The notes beneath the pieces are model-generated. The model did no database searches and had not been told where the DNA came from. It saw nothing but the letters and a program-made list of their open reading frames with translations. From Alkalihalobacillus sp. CinArs1 (lineage in GTDB: Bacteria > Bacillota > Bacilli > Bacillales > Guptibacillaceae), in assembly GCF_947387515.1 (NCBI RefSeq), contig NZ_CANDOB010000005.1, forward strand, positions 62,001 through 126,000: a stretch of 64,000 nt of DNA, in the 5' to 3' direction. Position numbers and translations under genes: made by a program. This document shows positions 41,112 through 48,639 of this stretch, in pieces. The first letter of the stretch is position 1; each line of letters opens with the position of its first letter.

Positions 41112-42845
41112 ATGTTTGAACTGCTATTAACGATGCTTGAGCGCCTTGGGATCATCGTAACGATCGCATTTGTGTTGACTCGCTTTCGCTTTTTTAGAGA
41201 CATGATCTACAGTGAGCGTCTTGCTAGAAGACAGCAGTATGTTGCGATCGGCTTCTTTGGTTTCTTCGGCATCATCGGTACATATACTGGACTTACGTTC
41301 AATACAGAGTCCTTCCAATTCAATGCATGGCCGCTCGATGTCTCTTCAGATGAAGCCATCGCGAATTCAAGGGTCATCGGCGTGGTGCTCGCAGGATTAC
41401 TGGGAGGTTATCGCGTCGGAATCGGTGCTGGTATTATCGCAGGTGCGCACCGGTACTTCCTCGGAGGCTTTACAGCTCTTGCATGCGGATTAGCGGCCAT
41501 CATCGCTGGGTTAATCTCAGGAGCTCTTCATAAACGAAATCGTCACGTCAAACTTCAGTCTGCCTTCATGATCGGTGCTGGTGCAGAAGCAGTTCAGATG
41601 CTCATCATCCTTGGACTATCTAAGCCATTTGAGAACGCATTAGCGCTAGTTGAAGTCATCGGCCTCCCAATGATCTTAGCGAACGGAATCGGCTGCGCCC
41701 TCTTCTTACTGATCATCAAGAACGTCGTGAACGAAGAGGAAAAGGCTGGCGCGCTTCAAGCTCAAAAAACACTTCGCATCGCAGATCAAACGCTCGGCCA
41801 TCTGCGAAAAGGGCTTACAACGGTCTCCGCAACAGAAGTTTGCCGAATTCTTCATCGAGAAGTCGAGGGAAGCGCTGTAGCCATTACGGACAAAACTCAT
41901 ATCTTAAGCCATGTTGGGATGGGAGACGATCATCATCAAGCAGGAAACACGATTCAAACGAGCATTACGAGAGACGTAATTCAAGATGGCGACATGATGA
42001 TCGCAAACGACCGCACAATCCATTGTGCCGACAAAAACTGTCCCCTTGGCGCGGCGATCGTAGCTCCATTGAAGCAACGGGGCGAGACGATCGGAACACT
42101 AAAGTTTTATTTTCAATCTGAAAAAGAGATAACGAATGTTATCACTGAACTCGTTACAGGTCTTAGTGTTCTATTAAGTAACCAGCTCGAAATAGCTGAA
42201 GCGGACAACGCCTATCAGCTTGCAAAAGAAGCAGAAATCAAGGCGCTGCAAGCTCAGATTAGTCCTCATTTTTTATTTAATTCATTGAACACCATCGTTT
42301 CCTTAGTTAGAACTGAACCAGCAAAGGCTCGAAAACTCTTACTATCGTTATCTCATTTTCTTAGACAAAACTTATCAGGGACAACAGCTGATATGACCAC
42401 ACTCAACCAGGAATTGAAACATGTAAAAGCATACCTTGAGGTTGAAGAAGCACGTTTCGTAGACAGACTTCGTGTAAACTATGAGATAGACGAACAAACG
42501 CTGTATCGGAAACTTCCACCGCTAACGCTGCAGCCTATTGTTGAAAATGCAATTAAGCACGGAATTAAAAACAAAAACACGAACTGCATCGTTGAAATCA
42601 GCATCATCTGCCAACAGAACGAAACCCTTGTTAGCGTGAAAGATAACGGAGCAGGAATTCCGCAGCACAGAATAAAAGAAATCGGTAAGGCTCCATTGTA
42701 CTCAGAGAGTGGAACTGGACTCGGTCTTTATAATGTGAACCGCCGTCTTACCATGCTCTACGGAGAACGAGCCAGCCTTCAGATTTCTAGTGAACAAGAC
42801 AACGGAACAATCGTCCGTTTTTTGATCCCATCTATGGAGGAGTAA
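41112..42845 (+). CDS. LytS/BtsS-type sensor histidine kinase (5TMR-GAF-HisKA_7TM)
   Basis: 577 residues. The first 210 residues are a 5TM-LYT sensor domain with about six membrane segments, including GGYRVGIGAGIIAGAHRYFLGGFTALACGLAAIIAG. A GAF domain follows (about 225-350), then the kinase core with phospho-acceptor box QISPHFLFNSLNTIVSL (His in SPHFLFN) and the ATP site LQPIVENAIKHG and GTGLGLYNVNRRL. LytS-type kinases sense membrane state or pyruvate. The gene is 3 bases upstream of its response regulator. AAAGGAG precedes the ATG. Confidence 0.92.
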   Translation: MFELLLTMLERLGIIVTIAFVLTRFRFFRDMIYSERLARRQQYVAIGFFGFFGIIGTYTGLTFNTESFQFNAWPLDVSSDEAIANSRVIGVVLAGLLGGYRVGIGAGIIAGAHRYFLGGFTALACGLAAIIAGLISGALHKRNRHVKLQSAFMIGAGAEAVQMLIILGLSKPFENALALVEVIGLPMILANGIGCALFLLIIKNVVNEEEKAGALQAQKTLRIADQTLGHLRKGLTTVSATEVCRILHREVEGSAVAITDKTHILSHVGMGDDHHQAGNTIQTSITRDVIQDGDMMIANDRTIHCADKNCPLGAAIVAPLKQRGETIGTLKFYFQSEKEITNVITELVTGLSVLLSNQLEIAEADNAYQLAKEAEIKALQAQISPHFLFNSLNTIVSLVRTEPAKARKLLLSLSHFLRQNLSGTTADMTTLNQELKHVKAYLEVEEARFVDRLRVNYEIDEQTLYRKLPPLTLQPIVENAIKHGIKNKNTNCIVEISIICQQNETLVSVKDNGAGIPQHRIKEIGKAPLYSESGTGLGLYNVNRRLTMLYGERASLQISSEQDNGTIVRFLIPSMEE

Positions 42846-42848
42846 CGA

Positions 42849-43580
42849 ATGAACGTAATTAAAACCTTAGTTGTCGATGACGAGCGATATAGCCGCGAGG
42901 AACTCGTTCACCTTCTTGGTGAATTTAATTCGATCGAAATTACTGGCGAAGCAGACTCAGGGCAAGAAGCTGTCGTAAAAGCGATCCAGCTTCAGCCTGA
43001 TGTTGTGTTTCTAGATGTAGAAATGCCAGCGATGAATGGAATGGACGCCGCTAAAGCACTACTTGAGCTTAAGAAGCCTCCTTTCATCGTATTCGCGACT
43101 GCTTATCCTGAATTTGCAGCTGAAGCGTTTCGTTATGAGGCCGTCGACTATTTGTTGAAGCCCTATGATGAAGAACAGCTCGAACAAACGATCAAGCGTC
43201 TTGAAAAACTGGTAACTTCCAACACTGAAGTGACTTCACCACAAATGAGAAAAGGGAAATTATCCATCGAAACTGATGGCGACATCCATTACATCGATCC
43301 GACCGATATCCTATACATTTGCCGGGACGACCGCGTGTCCCGAATTTATCTTAAGAACAATGCCTTCGAAGTCAAAATGACACTGAAAGAATTAGAAAAC
43401 CGATTATCTACACACCCATTCTTTCGCATTCATAAAAGCTATATCGTTAATCTGATGTATGTTACAAGGCTGACACCATGGTTTAACGGCGCTTACCAAC
43501 TCGAATTAGAAGGTGTAGAAGAAAAGCTTGCTGTAAGTCGAAATTATGTGAAGTCTCTTCGGTCACGTCTCGAATTATAG
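42849..43580 (+). CDS. LytT/BtsR-type response regulator (REC-LytTR)
   Basis: 243 residues. Receiver domain 1-120 with VVDDERYSREELVHLL, phospho-acceptor Asp in VVFLDVEMPAMNGMDAA and Lys in YLLKPYD. The LytTR DNA-binding domain (about 140-243) has DILYICRDDRVSRIYLKNN, RIHKSYIVNL and LAVSRNYVKSLRSRLEL. LytTR proteins bind direct repeats about 21 bases apart; such a repeat (TACATCTT twice) lies in the promoter of the next gene. It is the natural partner of the upstream kinase. Confidence 0.93.
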   Translation: MNVIKTLVVDDERYSREELVHLLGEFNSIEITGEADSGQEAVVKAIQLQPDVVFLDVEMPAMNGMDAAKALLELKKPPFIVFATAYPEFAAEAFRYEAVDYLLKPYDEEQLEQTIKRLEKLVTSNTEVTSPQMRKGKLSIETDGDIHYIDPTDILYICRDDRVSRIYLKNNAFEVKMTLKELENRLSTHPFFRIHKSYIVNLMYVTRLTPWFNGAYQLELEGVEEKLAVSRNYVKSLRSRLEL

Positions 43581-43603
43581 ATTGCATGTTAAACGCTTTC
43601 ACA

Positions 43604-43632
43604 TACATCTTACCCGCTTTTTTCTACATCTT
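43604..43632 (+). promoter_or_regulatory. Candidate LytTR binding site (21-bp direct repeat)
   Basis: TACATCTT at 43604-43611 and again at 43625-43632, exactly 21 bases apart, two helical turns. Located about 35-63 bases upstream of the TATAAT of the CstA gene, where an activator would bind. Confidence 0.65.
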
Positions 43633-43666
43633 GTTCAAATCTTCCCCACTTTCGTCCTATCTTTCC

Positions 43667-43689
43667 TATAATTTATGTAAACGCATACA
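43667..43689 (+). promoter_or_regulatory. -10 element and cre-like site of the CstA gene
   Basis: TATAAT at 43667-43672 with no good -35, which suits activator dependence. TGTAAACGCATACA (43676-43689) fits the relaxed CcpA cre consensus TGNAANCGNWNNCA and overlaps the expected transcription start, so glucose repression is likely. Confidence 0.65.
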
Positions 43690-43713
43690 AAGAACGGAAA
43701 GGTAGGAGTTATC

Positions 43714-45165
43714 ATGATTACATTTTTAGTAGGAATCGTACTTCTCGTAATAGGCTACTTTACTTACGGTAAATTCGTTGAAAAAACGTTCGGTGTGAAC
43801 AGCACGCGACACACACCGGCATATACTCATCAAGACGGTGTCGATTACCTTCCGATGAACACACCTAAAAACTCACTCATCCAGCTCTTGAACATTGCAG
43901 GAGTAGGTCCAATTTTCGGACCGATTCTAGGCGCTCTTTATGGTCCAGTGGCATTTCTATGGATTGTGTTCGGGTGTATTTTTGCCGGGGCCGTACATGA
44001 CTATTTAACCGGGATGATTTCGATACGAAATCGCGGCGCTCACTTACCAGAGCTCGCAGGGAAGTTTCTAGGAAAAGTCATGAAACATGTCGTGAACGCT
44101 TTTGCTGTACTCCTTCTCTTACTGACGGGTACAGTATTCGTTACCGCACCAGCAGGACTACTAAACAACATGATGAACGGCTGGGTCACGATGGGACTCA
44201 TCCTTGGAGCAATCTTCATCTATTATATTATCGCGACTCTATTGCCGATCGATAAAGTCATCGGGCGCTTTTACCCTATCTTTGGTGCACTACTATTGAT
44301 CAGTGCCCTAGGAGTTGGCGCAGGTCTAGTCTTTACTGGCGCTCCAATTCCAGAAATCAGTCTTACAAACTTACACCCTGACAGCGCACCGATCTTCCCA
44401 CTACTATTCTTAACGATTTCTTGTGGTGCTCTATCAGGTTTCCATGCGACGCAGACTCCGATCATTTCAAGAACAACTCAAAACGAAAAGCAAGGACGTC
44501 GAATATTCTACGGGATGATGATCGCAGAAGGAATCATCGCGATGATTTGGGCAGCTGCTGCTATGAGTCTATTTAATGGACCAGTTGGATTGAACGAACT
44601 ACTTGCAAGCGGTGGACCAGCTGCTATCGTAAGTGAAGCTTCAACACTTATGCTTGGCGCGATCGGTGGAACACTAGCAGTACTCGGTGTAATCGTGCTA
44701 CCGATTACCTCTGGTGATACAGCATTCCGAAGCGCTCGTATGATTATCGCAGACTACTTCAAGTATTCTCAGAAAAAGATCACGAACCGCCTATGGATTG
44801 CACTACCATTATTCGCTGTCGCATTTGCTTTAACTAGAATCGATTTCACGTTGCTCTGGCGCTATTTCTCATGGGCAAACCAATCCACCGCTATGATCGC
44901 ATTGTGGGTAGGGGCGATGTACCTCTTCATCGCTAAGAAAAACTACTGGATCGCGATGATTCCGGCAGTATTCATCACGATGGCAACGACAACGTATATT
45001 TTATATGCCCCGATTGGCTTTAGTCTACCGATTAACATTGCCTATATCGGTGCAACGATCATCACGATCGGTGTAATCATCAGCTTCTTCTTCGCCGCTC
45101 GTAAACAACGTGCAGCAAACATTCCATTAGAAGAAGACATCACAGGATGGGACAGTGTTGCTTAA
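43714..45165 (+). CDS. CstA family transporter (pyruvate or peptide uptake, BtsT-like, short form)
   Basis: 483 residues and about 12-14 membrane segments. LLNIAGVGPIFGPILGALYGPVAFLWIVFGCIFAGAVHDYLTGMISIRNRGAHLPELAG is the CstA signature, and PITSGDTAFRSARMIIADYF a second conserved block. It is shorter than the 600-700 residue E. coli CstA and BtsT, as in many Bacilli. Family members import pyruvate or peptides. Its place after a LytS/LytT pair mirrors the BtsSR-BtsT arrangement of logic in E. coli, which points to pyruvate. GGTAGGAG precedes the ATG, and a small ORF overlaps its stop. Confidence 0.9.
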   Translation: MITFLVGIVLLVIGYFTYGKFVEKTFGVNSTRHTPAYTHQDGVDYLPMNTPKNSLIQLLNIAGVGPIFGPILGALYGPVAFLWIVFGCIFAGAVHDYLTGMISIRNRGAHLPELAGKFLGKVMKHVVNAFAVLLLLLTGTVFVTAPAGLLNNMMNGWVTMGLILGAIFIYYIIATLLPIDKVIGRFYPIFGALLLISALGVGAGLVFTGAPIPEISLTNLHPDSAPIFPLLFLTISCGALSGFHATQTPIISRTTQNEKQGRRIFYGMMIAEGIIAMIWAAAAMSLFNGPVGLNELLASGGPAAIVSEASTLMLGAIGGTLAVLGVIVLPITSGDTAFRSARMIIADYFKYSQKKITNRLWIALPLFAVAFALTRIDFTLLWRYFSWANQSTAMIALWVGAMYLFIAKKNYWIAMIPAVFITMATTTYILYAPIGFSLPINIAYIGATIITIGVIISFFFAARKQRAANIPLEEDITGWDSVA

Positions 45166-45314
45166 TGGGATGCTGCAATCCTAAATATAGAGAAACAGTT
45201 AATGAAGAGGAAGAACGAATCAATACGAACGGCAAGGAGACCCTTCCTCTCGCAGGAAAAATTTTTCTCGCTAGTATCTTTTTGTTCGGATTAGCTTTAA
45301 TCGGAATACTTTAG
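45165..45314 (+). CDS. Small cysteine-containing single-pass membrane protein linked to the CstA transporter
   Basis: A 49-residue ORF whose ATG overlaps the CstA stop codon (TAATG), so it is probably translated by coupling. It starts with MGCCNPKYRETVNEEEERIN, a CC pair and acidic stretch, and ends with a single hydrophobic segment (about residues 29-49, KIFLASIFLFGLALIGIL). A terminator follows at once, so it is the last cistron of the unit. E. coli CstA-type genes are also followed by a small partner (YbdD/YjiX), but I see no sequence likeness beyond a CC pair, which in that family is at the C-terminus. Role unknown. Confidence 0.7.
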   Translation: MGCCNPKYRETVNEEEERINTNGKETLPLAGKIFLASIFLFGLALIGIL

Positions 45315-45316
45315 TC

Positions 45317-45348
45317 AAAGGAGCTCAGGCATTTGCCTGGCTCCTTTT
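45317..45348 (+). terminator. Terminator of the CstA unit
   Basis: AAAGGAGC-T-CAGGC pairs with GCCTG-GCTCCTTT around ATTT (45317-45347), with one bulged base and a T-rich end. Confidence 0.85.
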
Positions 45349-45472
45349 CGTTTAAAATTGACTACCATTCACCCCAGATTGAACGCTTTCCCTATTCCTT
45401 TCATATTCTAATCGTACAGTGGGAAGTAGTGCTCTCCCTGCTTTTCAACCTCTATTAGAAATGAGGAGAAGC

Positions 45473-45715
45473 ATGTCCTATTATGATGTGTTCACAAACA
45501 ACATTGGAAAATGTGTAAAGATCCTCTGTTACGATGATTATGTTTATCATGGCTATATTGACCAAGTAGATGAAACACACGTTTACCTACGCCCTCTTGG
45601 TAGTAAGCAAAAAGAAGAAGAAGATACGAGCTACTTCTTTCTTGGAGCTGCCTTGATCTCAATTCCTTTTACAACGATCGAGGATATCTCTTTTAATCCG
45701 TTTCATTATTGGTAG
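45473..45715 (+). CDS. Unrecognised small protein, Sm-like or SH3-like barrel pattern
   Basis: 80 residues. I do not recognise a named family. The pattern NNIGKCVKILCYDDYVYHGYIDQVDETHVYLRPLGS (short strands with charged turns) resembles small Sm-like barrels such as YuzF/DUF2642, and the end ISIPFTTIEDISFNPFHYW is aromatic. The start is ATG 45473, because GAGGAG lies 4-5 bases upstream; an ATG at 45461 contains that site. Single gene ending at a bidirectional terminator. Confidence 0.7.
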   Translation: MSYYDVFTNNIGKCVKILCYDDYVYHGYIDQVDETHVYLRPLGSKQKEEEDTSYFFLGAALISIPFTTIEDISFNPFHYW

Positions 45716-45729
45716 AGTGACATAAAAAA

Positions 45730-45752
45730 AACGCTCAGCGACTGAGCGTTTT
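45730..45752. terminator. Bidirectional terminator between the small protein and the GNAT gene
   Basis: AACGCTCAG (45730-45738) pairs with CTGAGCGTT (45742-45750) around CGA, with A7 on one side and T on the other. Confidence 0.88.
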
Positions 45753-46299
45753 AACCGTTATCAGAAGTTTTCTCAAAAACCGCAAGCTGCAGATACTCCC
45801 CACTCGGCCCTTTTTCAGAGATTGTCTTTATCTTCGAAAAGCCACACTTTTCTAATAATGAGATCGAACGCTGATGATCTTTATTCGTATACGCCTCGAT
45901 TGTTTCGAGCCCCATCGTATGAAATCCATAATGAAGCACTTCTTCAAGAGCTTCTGCCATAAGTCCTTTTCCAGTATGAGCTGGATGTAACCCATAGCCT
46001 AGCTCTCCCTTTCGGTCATCTTCTGAAAGGTTCCATAAGGAAATCGTACCGATGATGCTATTCGTAGAAGCTTCTGTTATTGCCCAGATCACCCATTTAT
46101 TCTCATCAACACCTTTGTTCATCTTGTTGATATAGTGACGGCTGTCTTCAACGCTTTGGTGTTCAGGCATGTCCACGTATGGAAAATGTTGTTTCGTGCG
46201 ATGGTACTCATAAATCCCATCGACATCGTTCATCGATAACTTTCTAAGACATAGACGGTCGGTATGTAATAGTGGAAACGGGTTAAAGTTATATGACAT
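45751..46299 (-). CDS. GNAT family N-acetyltransferase (RimJ/RimL type)
   Basis: 182 residues. TDRLCLRKLSMNDVDGIYEYHRT is the RimJ/RimL-type start; IIGTISLWNLSEDDRKGELGYGLHPAHTGKGLMAEALEEVLHYGF holds the acetyl-CoA loop, and NKDHQRSISLLEKCGFSKI the last conserved part. These enzymes acetylate protein N-termini or small amines. GGAAGGA precedes the ATG. Single gene; the substrate is unknown. Confidence 0.88.
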   Translation of the reverse strand: MSYNFNPFPLLHTDRLCLRKLSMNDVDGIYEYHRTKQHFPYVDMPEHQSVEDSRHYINKMNKGVDENKWVIWAITEASTNSIIGTISLWNLSEDDRKGELGYGLHPAHTGKGLMAEALEEVLHYGFHTMGLETIEAYTNKDHQRSISLLEKCGFSKIKTISEKGPSGEYLQLAVFEKTSDNG

Positions 46300-46420
46300 A
46301 AACGCTTTCCTTCCTGTATGTAGTATTTCGCTTAATTTAGGCGATTACAATAGGTCTCTTGTCCAAGCACTCTCACGGTTTGTCCATATACTATTATAGA
46401 TAAACCAGGAGAGTGAGACC

Positions 46421-46600
46421 ATGCCTTGTATAATTAAAGGACCAGTTATCATTGAGAACAACAGTGGTACCGTTGTCCAATGCGCTCATACCATTTCCCC
46501 GATCTCTGCTAGTAAAACAGTCTCTGGCTCAGGCGGAGGCAACACGGGTTCATTTATGATTATAAATAACTTCATCAGTATTACTATTAAGTGTAAATAG
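46421..46600 (+). CDS. GerPF/GerPA-like small spore germination protein
   Basis: 59 residues starting ATG 46421 behind AGGAGAG. The sequence MPCIIKGPVIIENNSGTVVQ followed by ISPISASKTVSGSGGGNTGSFMI is the typical gerP pattern (SPkSxSKtxsGSGsxNTG). GerPA/GerPF proteins are small inner-coat proteins that help germinants reach their receptors. Here it stands alone rather than in a gerPABCDEF operon. Upstream CATATACTA at 46385-46393 resembles a sigma-K -10 (CATANNNTA), which suits mother-cell expression, but I could not place a good -35. Confidence 0.8.
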   Translation: MPCIIKGPVIIENNSGTVVQCAHTISPISASKTVSGSGGGNTGSFMIINNFISITIKCK

Positions 46601-46632
46601 CCTCATCTATATTTTATAACCTTAAATCAGAG

Positions 46633-46664
46633 CTCCTCAATCGTGATACGGTTGGGGAGTTTTA
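46633..46664 (+). terminator. Terminator after the gerPF-like gene
   Basis: CTCCTCAATCG (46633-46643) pairs with 46649-46659 (two wobbles) around TGATA, followed by TTTTAT. Confidence 0.78.
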
Positions 46665-46724
46665 TCGTGAACCGATTGGCCCCGATATGAGATAATAATA
46701 GGAGTACAAACATAACGAGGTGAC

Positions 46725-47537
46725 ATGATGGAGAAGTTATTTTATGGAAACGATGAAAACCAGTTTGGAGAACTACGCATACCTGAAGGCGATGGCCCTC
46801 ACCCGGTTGCGATCGTTATTCACGGAGGGTTTTGGCGAGAGCCATTCAAGTTAGATTTAATGACAAACGTTGCTGAAGCGTTGACCAAAAAAGGAATCGC
46901 AACTTGGAACATTGAATACCGCAGAGTATCAGAACGTGGTGAAGCATGGCCAGATACGTTAACAGATGTCGCGAAAGCAGCTGACCACCTCTATGCCCTT
47001 AAGGATAAACATGCGCTGGATCTAAGCAATGTTATCACGATTGGTCATTCTGCGGGAGGTCACCTTGCGACCTGGTTAGCTGCTAGGCATAAGATTAGAA
47101 GCGAAAGCCCGCTACATATGGACAAGCCCTTACCAATCGCCGGCGTCATCAGTCTTGCAGGTGTGACCGACCTCGAACTGATGCACGAAGTTCATGAATA
47201 CCGCGATGAAACGTTATCACTCGAGCCGAACAATCCTACAGCTGACTTAATAGGAGGATCTCCGAAGGAATTCCCTGAACGATACAAAGATGCGTCTCCT
47301 ATCGAACTGCTTCCTTTGGATATTCATCAAGTTCTCATCCACGGCTCACTAGATATTCATGTGCCAATCGGCATCAGCAGTCAGTATCATAGAGAAGCTC
47401 AGGAAGCAGGAGACTTCGTGAAATTGGTAGAACTACCTCAAGCAGAACATTTCATGCTGACAGATCCAACATCTCTAGCATGGGAAATGGTAATGGAAGA
47501 AGTTGAGCTATTGTATACAACGATTAAGGGAGGCTAA
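46725..47537 (+). CDS. Alpha/beta hydrolase (esterase/kynurenine-formamidase-like)
   Basis: 270 residues. Oxyanion box VIHGGFWREP, nucleophile elbow VITIGHSAGGHLATWLA, Asp in the strand QVLIHGSLDIHVPIG and His in QAEHFMLTDP. The HGG(F/W) and GHSAGGH motifs place it with the BD-FAE/kynurenine formamidase type of esterase; the substrate is not known. It is 3 bases upstream of a small gene and forms a two-gene operon with it. Confidence 0.85.
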   Translation: MMEKLFYGNDENQFGELRIPEGDGPHPVAIVIHGGFWREPFKLDLMTNVAEALTKKGIATWNIEYRRVSERGEAWPDTLTDVAKAADHLYALKDKHALDLSNVITIGHSAGGHLATWLAARHKIRSESPLHMDKPLPIAGVISLAGVTDLELMHEVHEYRDETLSLEPNNPTADLIGGSPKEFPERYKDASPIELLPLDIHQVLIHGSLDIHVPIGISSQYHREAQEAGDFVKLVELPQAEHFMLTDPTSLAWEMVMEEVELLYTTIKGG

Positions 47538-47540
47538 AGA

Positions 47541-47867
47541 ATGTCTGAACCAACAGTTTCTATCGCACTCTATCGCCCTCATCCGGGTAAGGAAGAGGAT
47601 CTACAAAAGGTAGTGAAAGATCACTTACCAACATTACGAAGAGAAGGTCTCATTACAGAACAAACACCTCTTCACTTACAAGCAAACGATGGAACCATTT
47701 TAGAAATATTCCAATGGAAATCCATCGCTGCTAAAGATGAGGCTCATCAATCAGATGTCGTGATGGAAGTATGGGAAAAATTTATGGCTGTCGCAGAAAT
47801 GACCACCCTCTCTTCACTTGAGGAAGCGAATCAACCGTTCCCTAACTTCAAACCAATCACGTTTTGA
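47541..47867 (+). CDS. Small protein with a predicted dimeric alpha/beta-barrel (ABM-like) fold
   Basis: 108 residues. VSIALYRPHPGKEEDLQKVVKDHLPTLRREGLITEQTPLHLQANDGTILEIFQWKSIAAKDEAH is the typical pattern of antibiotic-biosynthesis-monooxygenase-like or related barrel proteins (beta strand, helix, strand pairs). No catalytic residue can be assigned. It shares an operon with the upstream esterase and ends in a hairpin. Function unknown. Confidence 0.72.
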   Translation: MSEPTVSIALYRPHPGKEEDLQKVVKDHLPTLRREGLITEQTPLHLQANDGTILEIFQWKSIAAKDEAHQSDVVMEVWEKFMAVAEMTTLSSLEEANQPFPNFKPITF

Positions 47868-47894
47868 AAAGGAAGCAGCACGCTACTTCCTTTT
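47867..47894 (+). terminator. Terminator of the esterase operon
   Basis: AAAAGGAAG (47867-47875) pairs with CTTCCTTTT (47886-47894); an inner AGC/GCT pair adds to the stem. Confidence 0.75.
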
Positions 47895-47914
47895 CAAACA
47901 AACGTTTGATTAAC
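47895..47914 (-). repeat. Dispersed palindromic motif, variant copy
   Basis: On the minus strand GTTAATCAAACGTTTGTTTG: the core CAAACGTTTG and 15 central bases agree with the other copies. It lies 34 bases upstream of the PAP2 gene start. Confidence 0.55.
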
Positions 47915-47947
47915 TGTTAAAAGTGCTACATCATCCAGGAGGAACAC

Positions 47948-48580
47948 ATGAAAAGAAAACTTCTATATCCGGTCCTATTCATCAGCTTGATCAGCATCGG
48001 AATCATTCTAGCATTCATCGTCTCAAACAATCGCACTCCTGCAATCGATGAAGGTATTGCTAACATTTTTGCAAAATCACCAAGTACTACCGTTGAAATC
48101 TTAGAAGCTGTCTCTCACATCGCCTCTAAACCTTTTATCGTGACACTATTAGTTTTATTTGTAATCGTGTTAGCGTTTAAAAAGAACATCCTAGGCTTGA
48201 TCACAGTAACCTTTGCTGTGGTCATCGGTAACTATTCTTATAAGTACGTTAAGGTCCTTATTCAAAGAGATCGCCCCACAGTGGAAGGTACCGTTGCGGA
48301 AGGATATAGCTTTCCGAGCGGACACGTAACGATGGGCGTCATCTTGTACGGATTAATCGTCTACTTCCTTTTTCAGTATGTGACGCGTTCAACATTCAAG
48401 AAAATCAGTTTGATCGTCGCACTCATTTTAGTCGTGGTCATCGGATTAAGCCGTCTGGTTACAGAAGAGCATTATTTTACTGATGTCATTGGTGGATATT
48501 GTTTGGGAGGAGCGATCTTGGTTGCAGCTATGTATGGGTATGAGTATTTCAGGAATAGATTGAGTCGAAGTGTTACATAG
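47948..48580 (+). CDS. PAP2 family phosphatase (membrane lipid phosphatase)
   Basis: 210 residues, six membrane segments. The three PAP2 motifs are present: KVLIQRDRPT (KX6RP), YSFPSGHVTMG (PSGH) and SRLVTEEHYFTDVIGG (SRX5HX3D). Such enzymes dephosphorylate lipid phosphates such as undecaprenyl-PP or phosphatidate at the outer membrane face. CCAGGAGG precedes the ATG. Single gene. Confidence 0.9.
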   Translation: MKRKLLYPVLFISLISIGIILAFIVSNNRTPAIDEGIANIFAKSPSTTVEILEAVSHIASKPFIVTLLVLFVIVLAFKKNILGLITVTFAVVIGNYSYKYVKVLIQRDRPTVEGTVAEGYSFPSGHVTMGVILYGLIVYFLFQYVTRSTFKKISLIVALILVVVIGLSRLVTEEHYFTDVIGGYCLGGAILVAAMYGYEYFRNRLSRSVT

Positions 48581-48596
48581 AAATGTGATAAACATA

Positions 48597-48625
48597 AAAG
48601 AGCACCTGTCATACAGATGCTCTTT
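48597..48625. terminator. Bidirectional terminator between the PAP2 and rlmD genes
   Basis: AAAGAGCA (48597-48604) pairs with TGCTCTTT (48618-48625), with an inner CTG/CAG stem and A/T flanks. Confidence 0.83.
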
Positions 48626-48639
48626 CACATTATAGAAGT

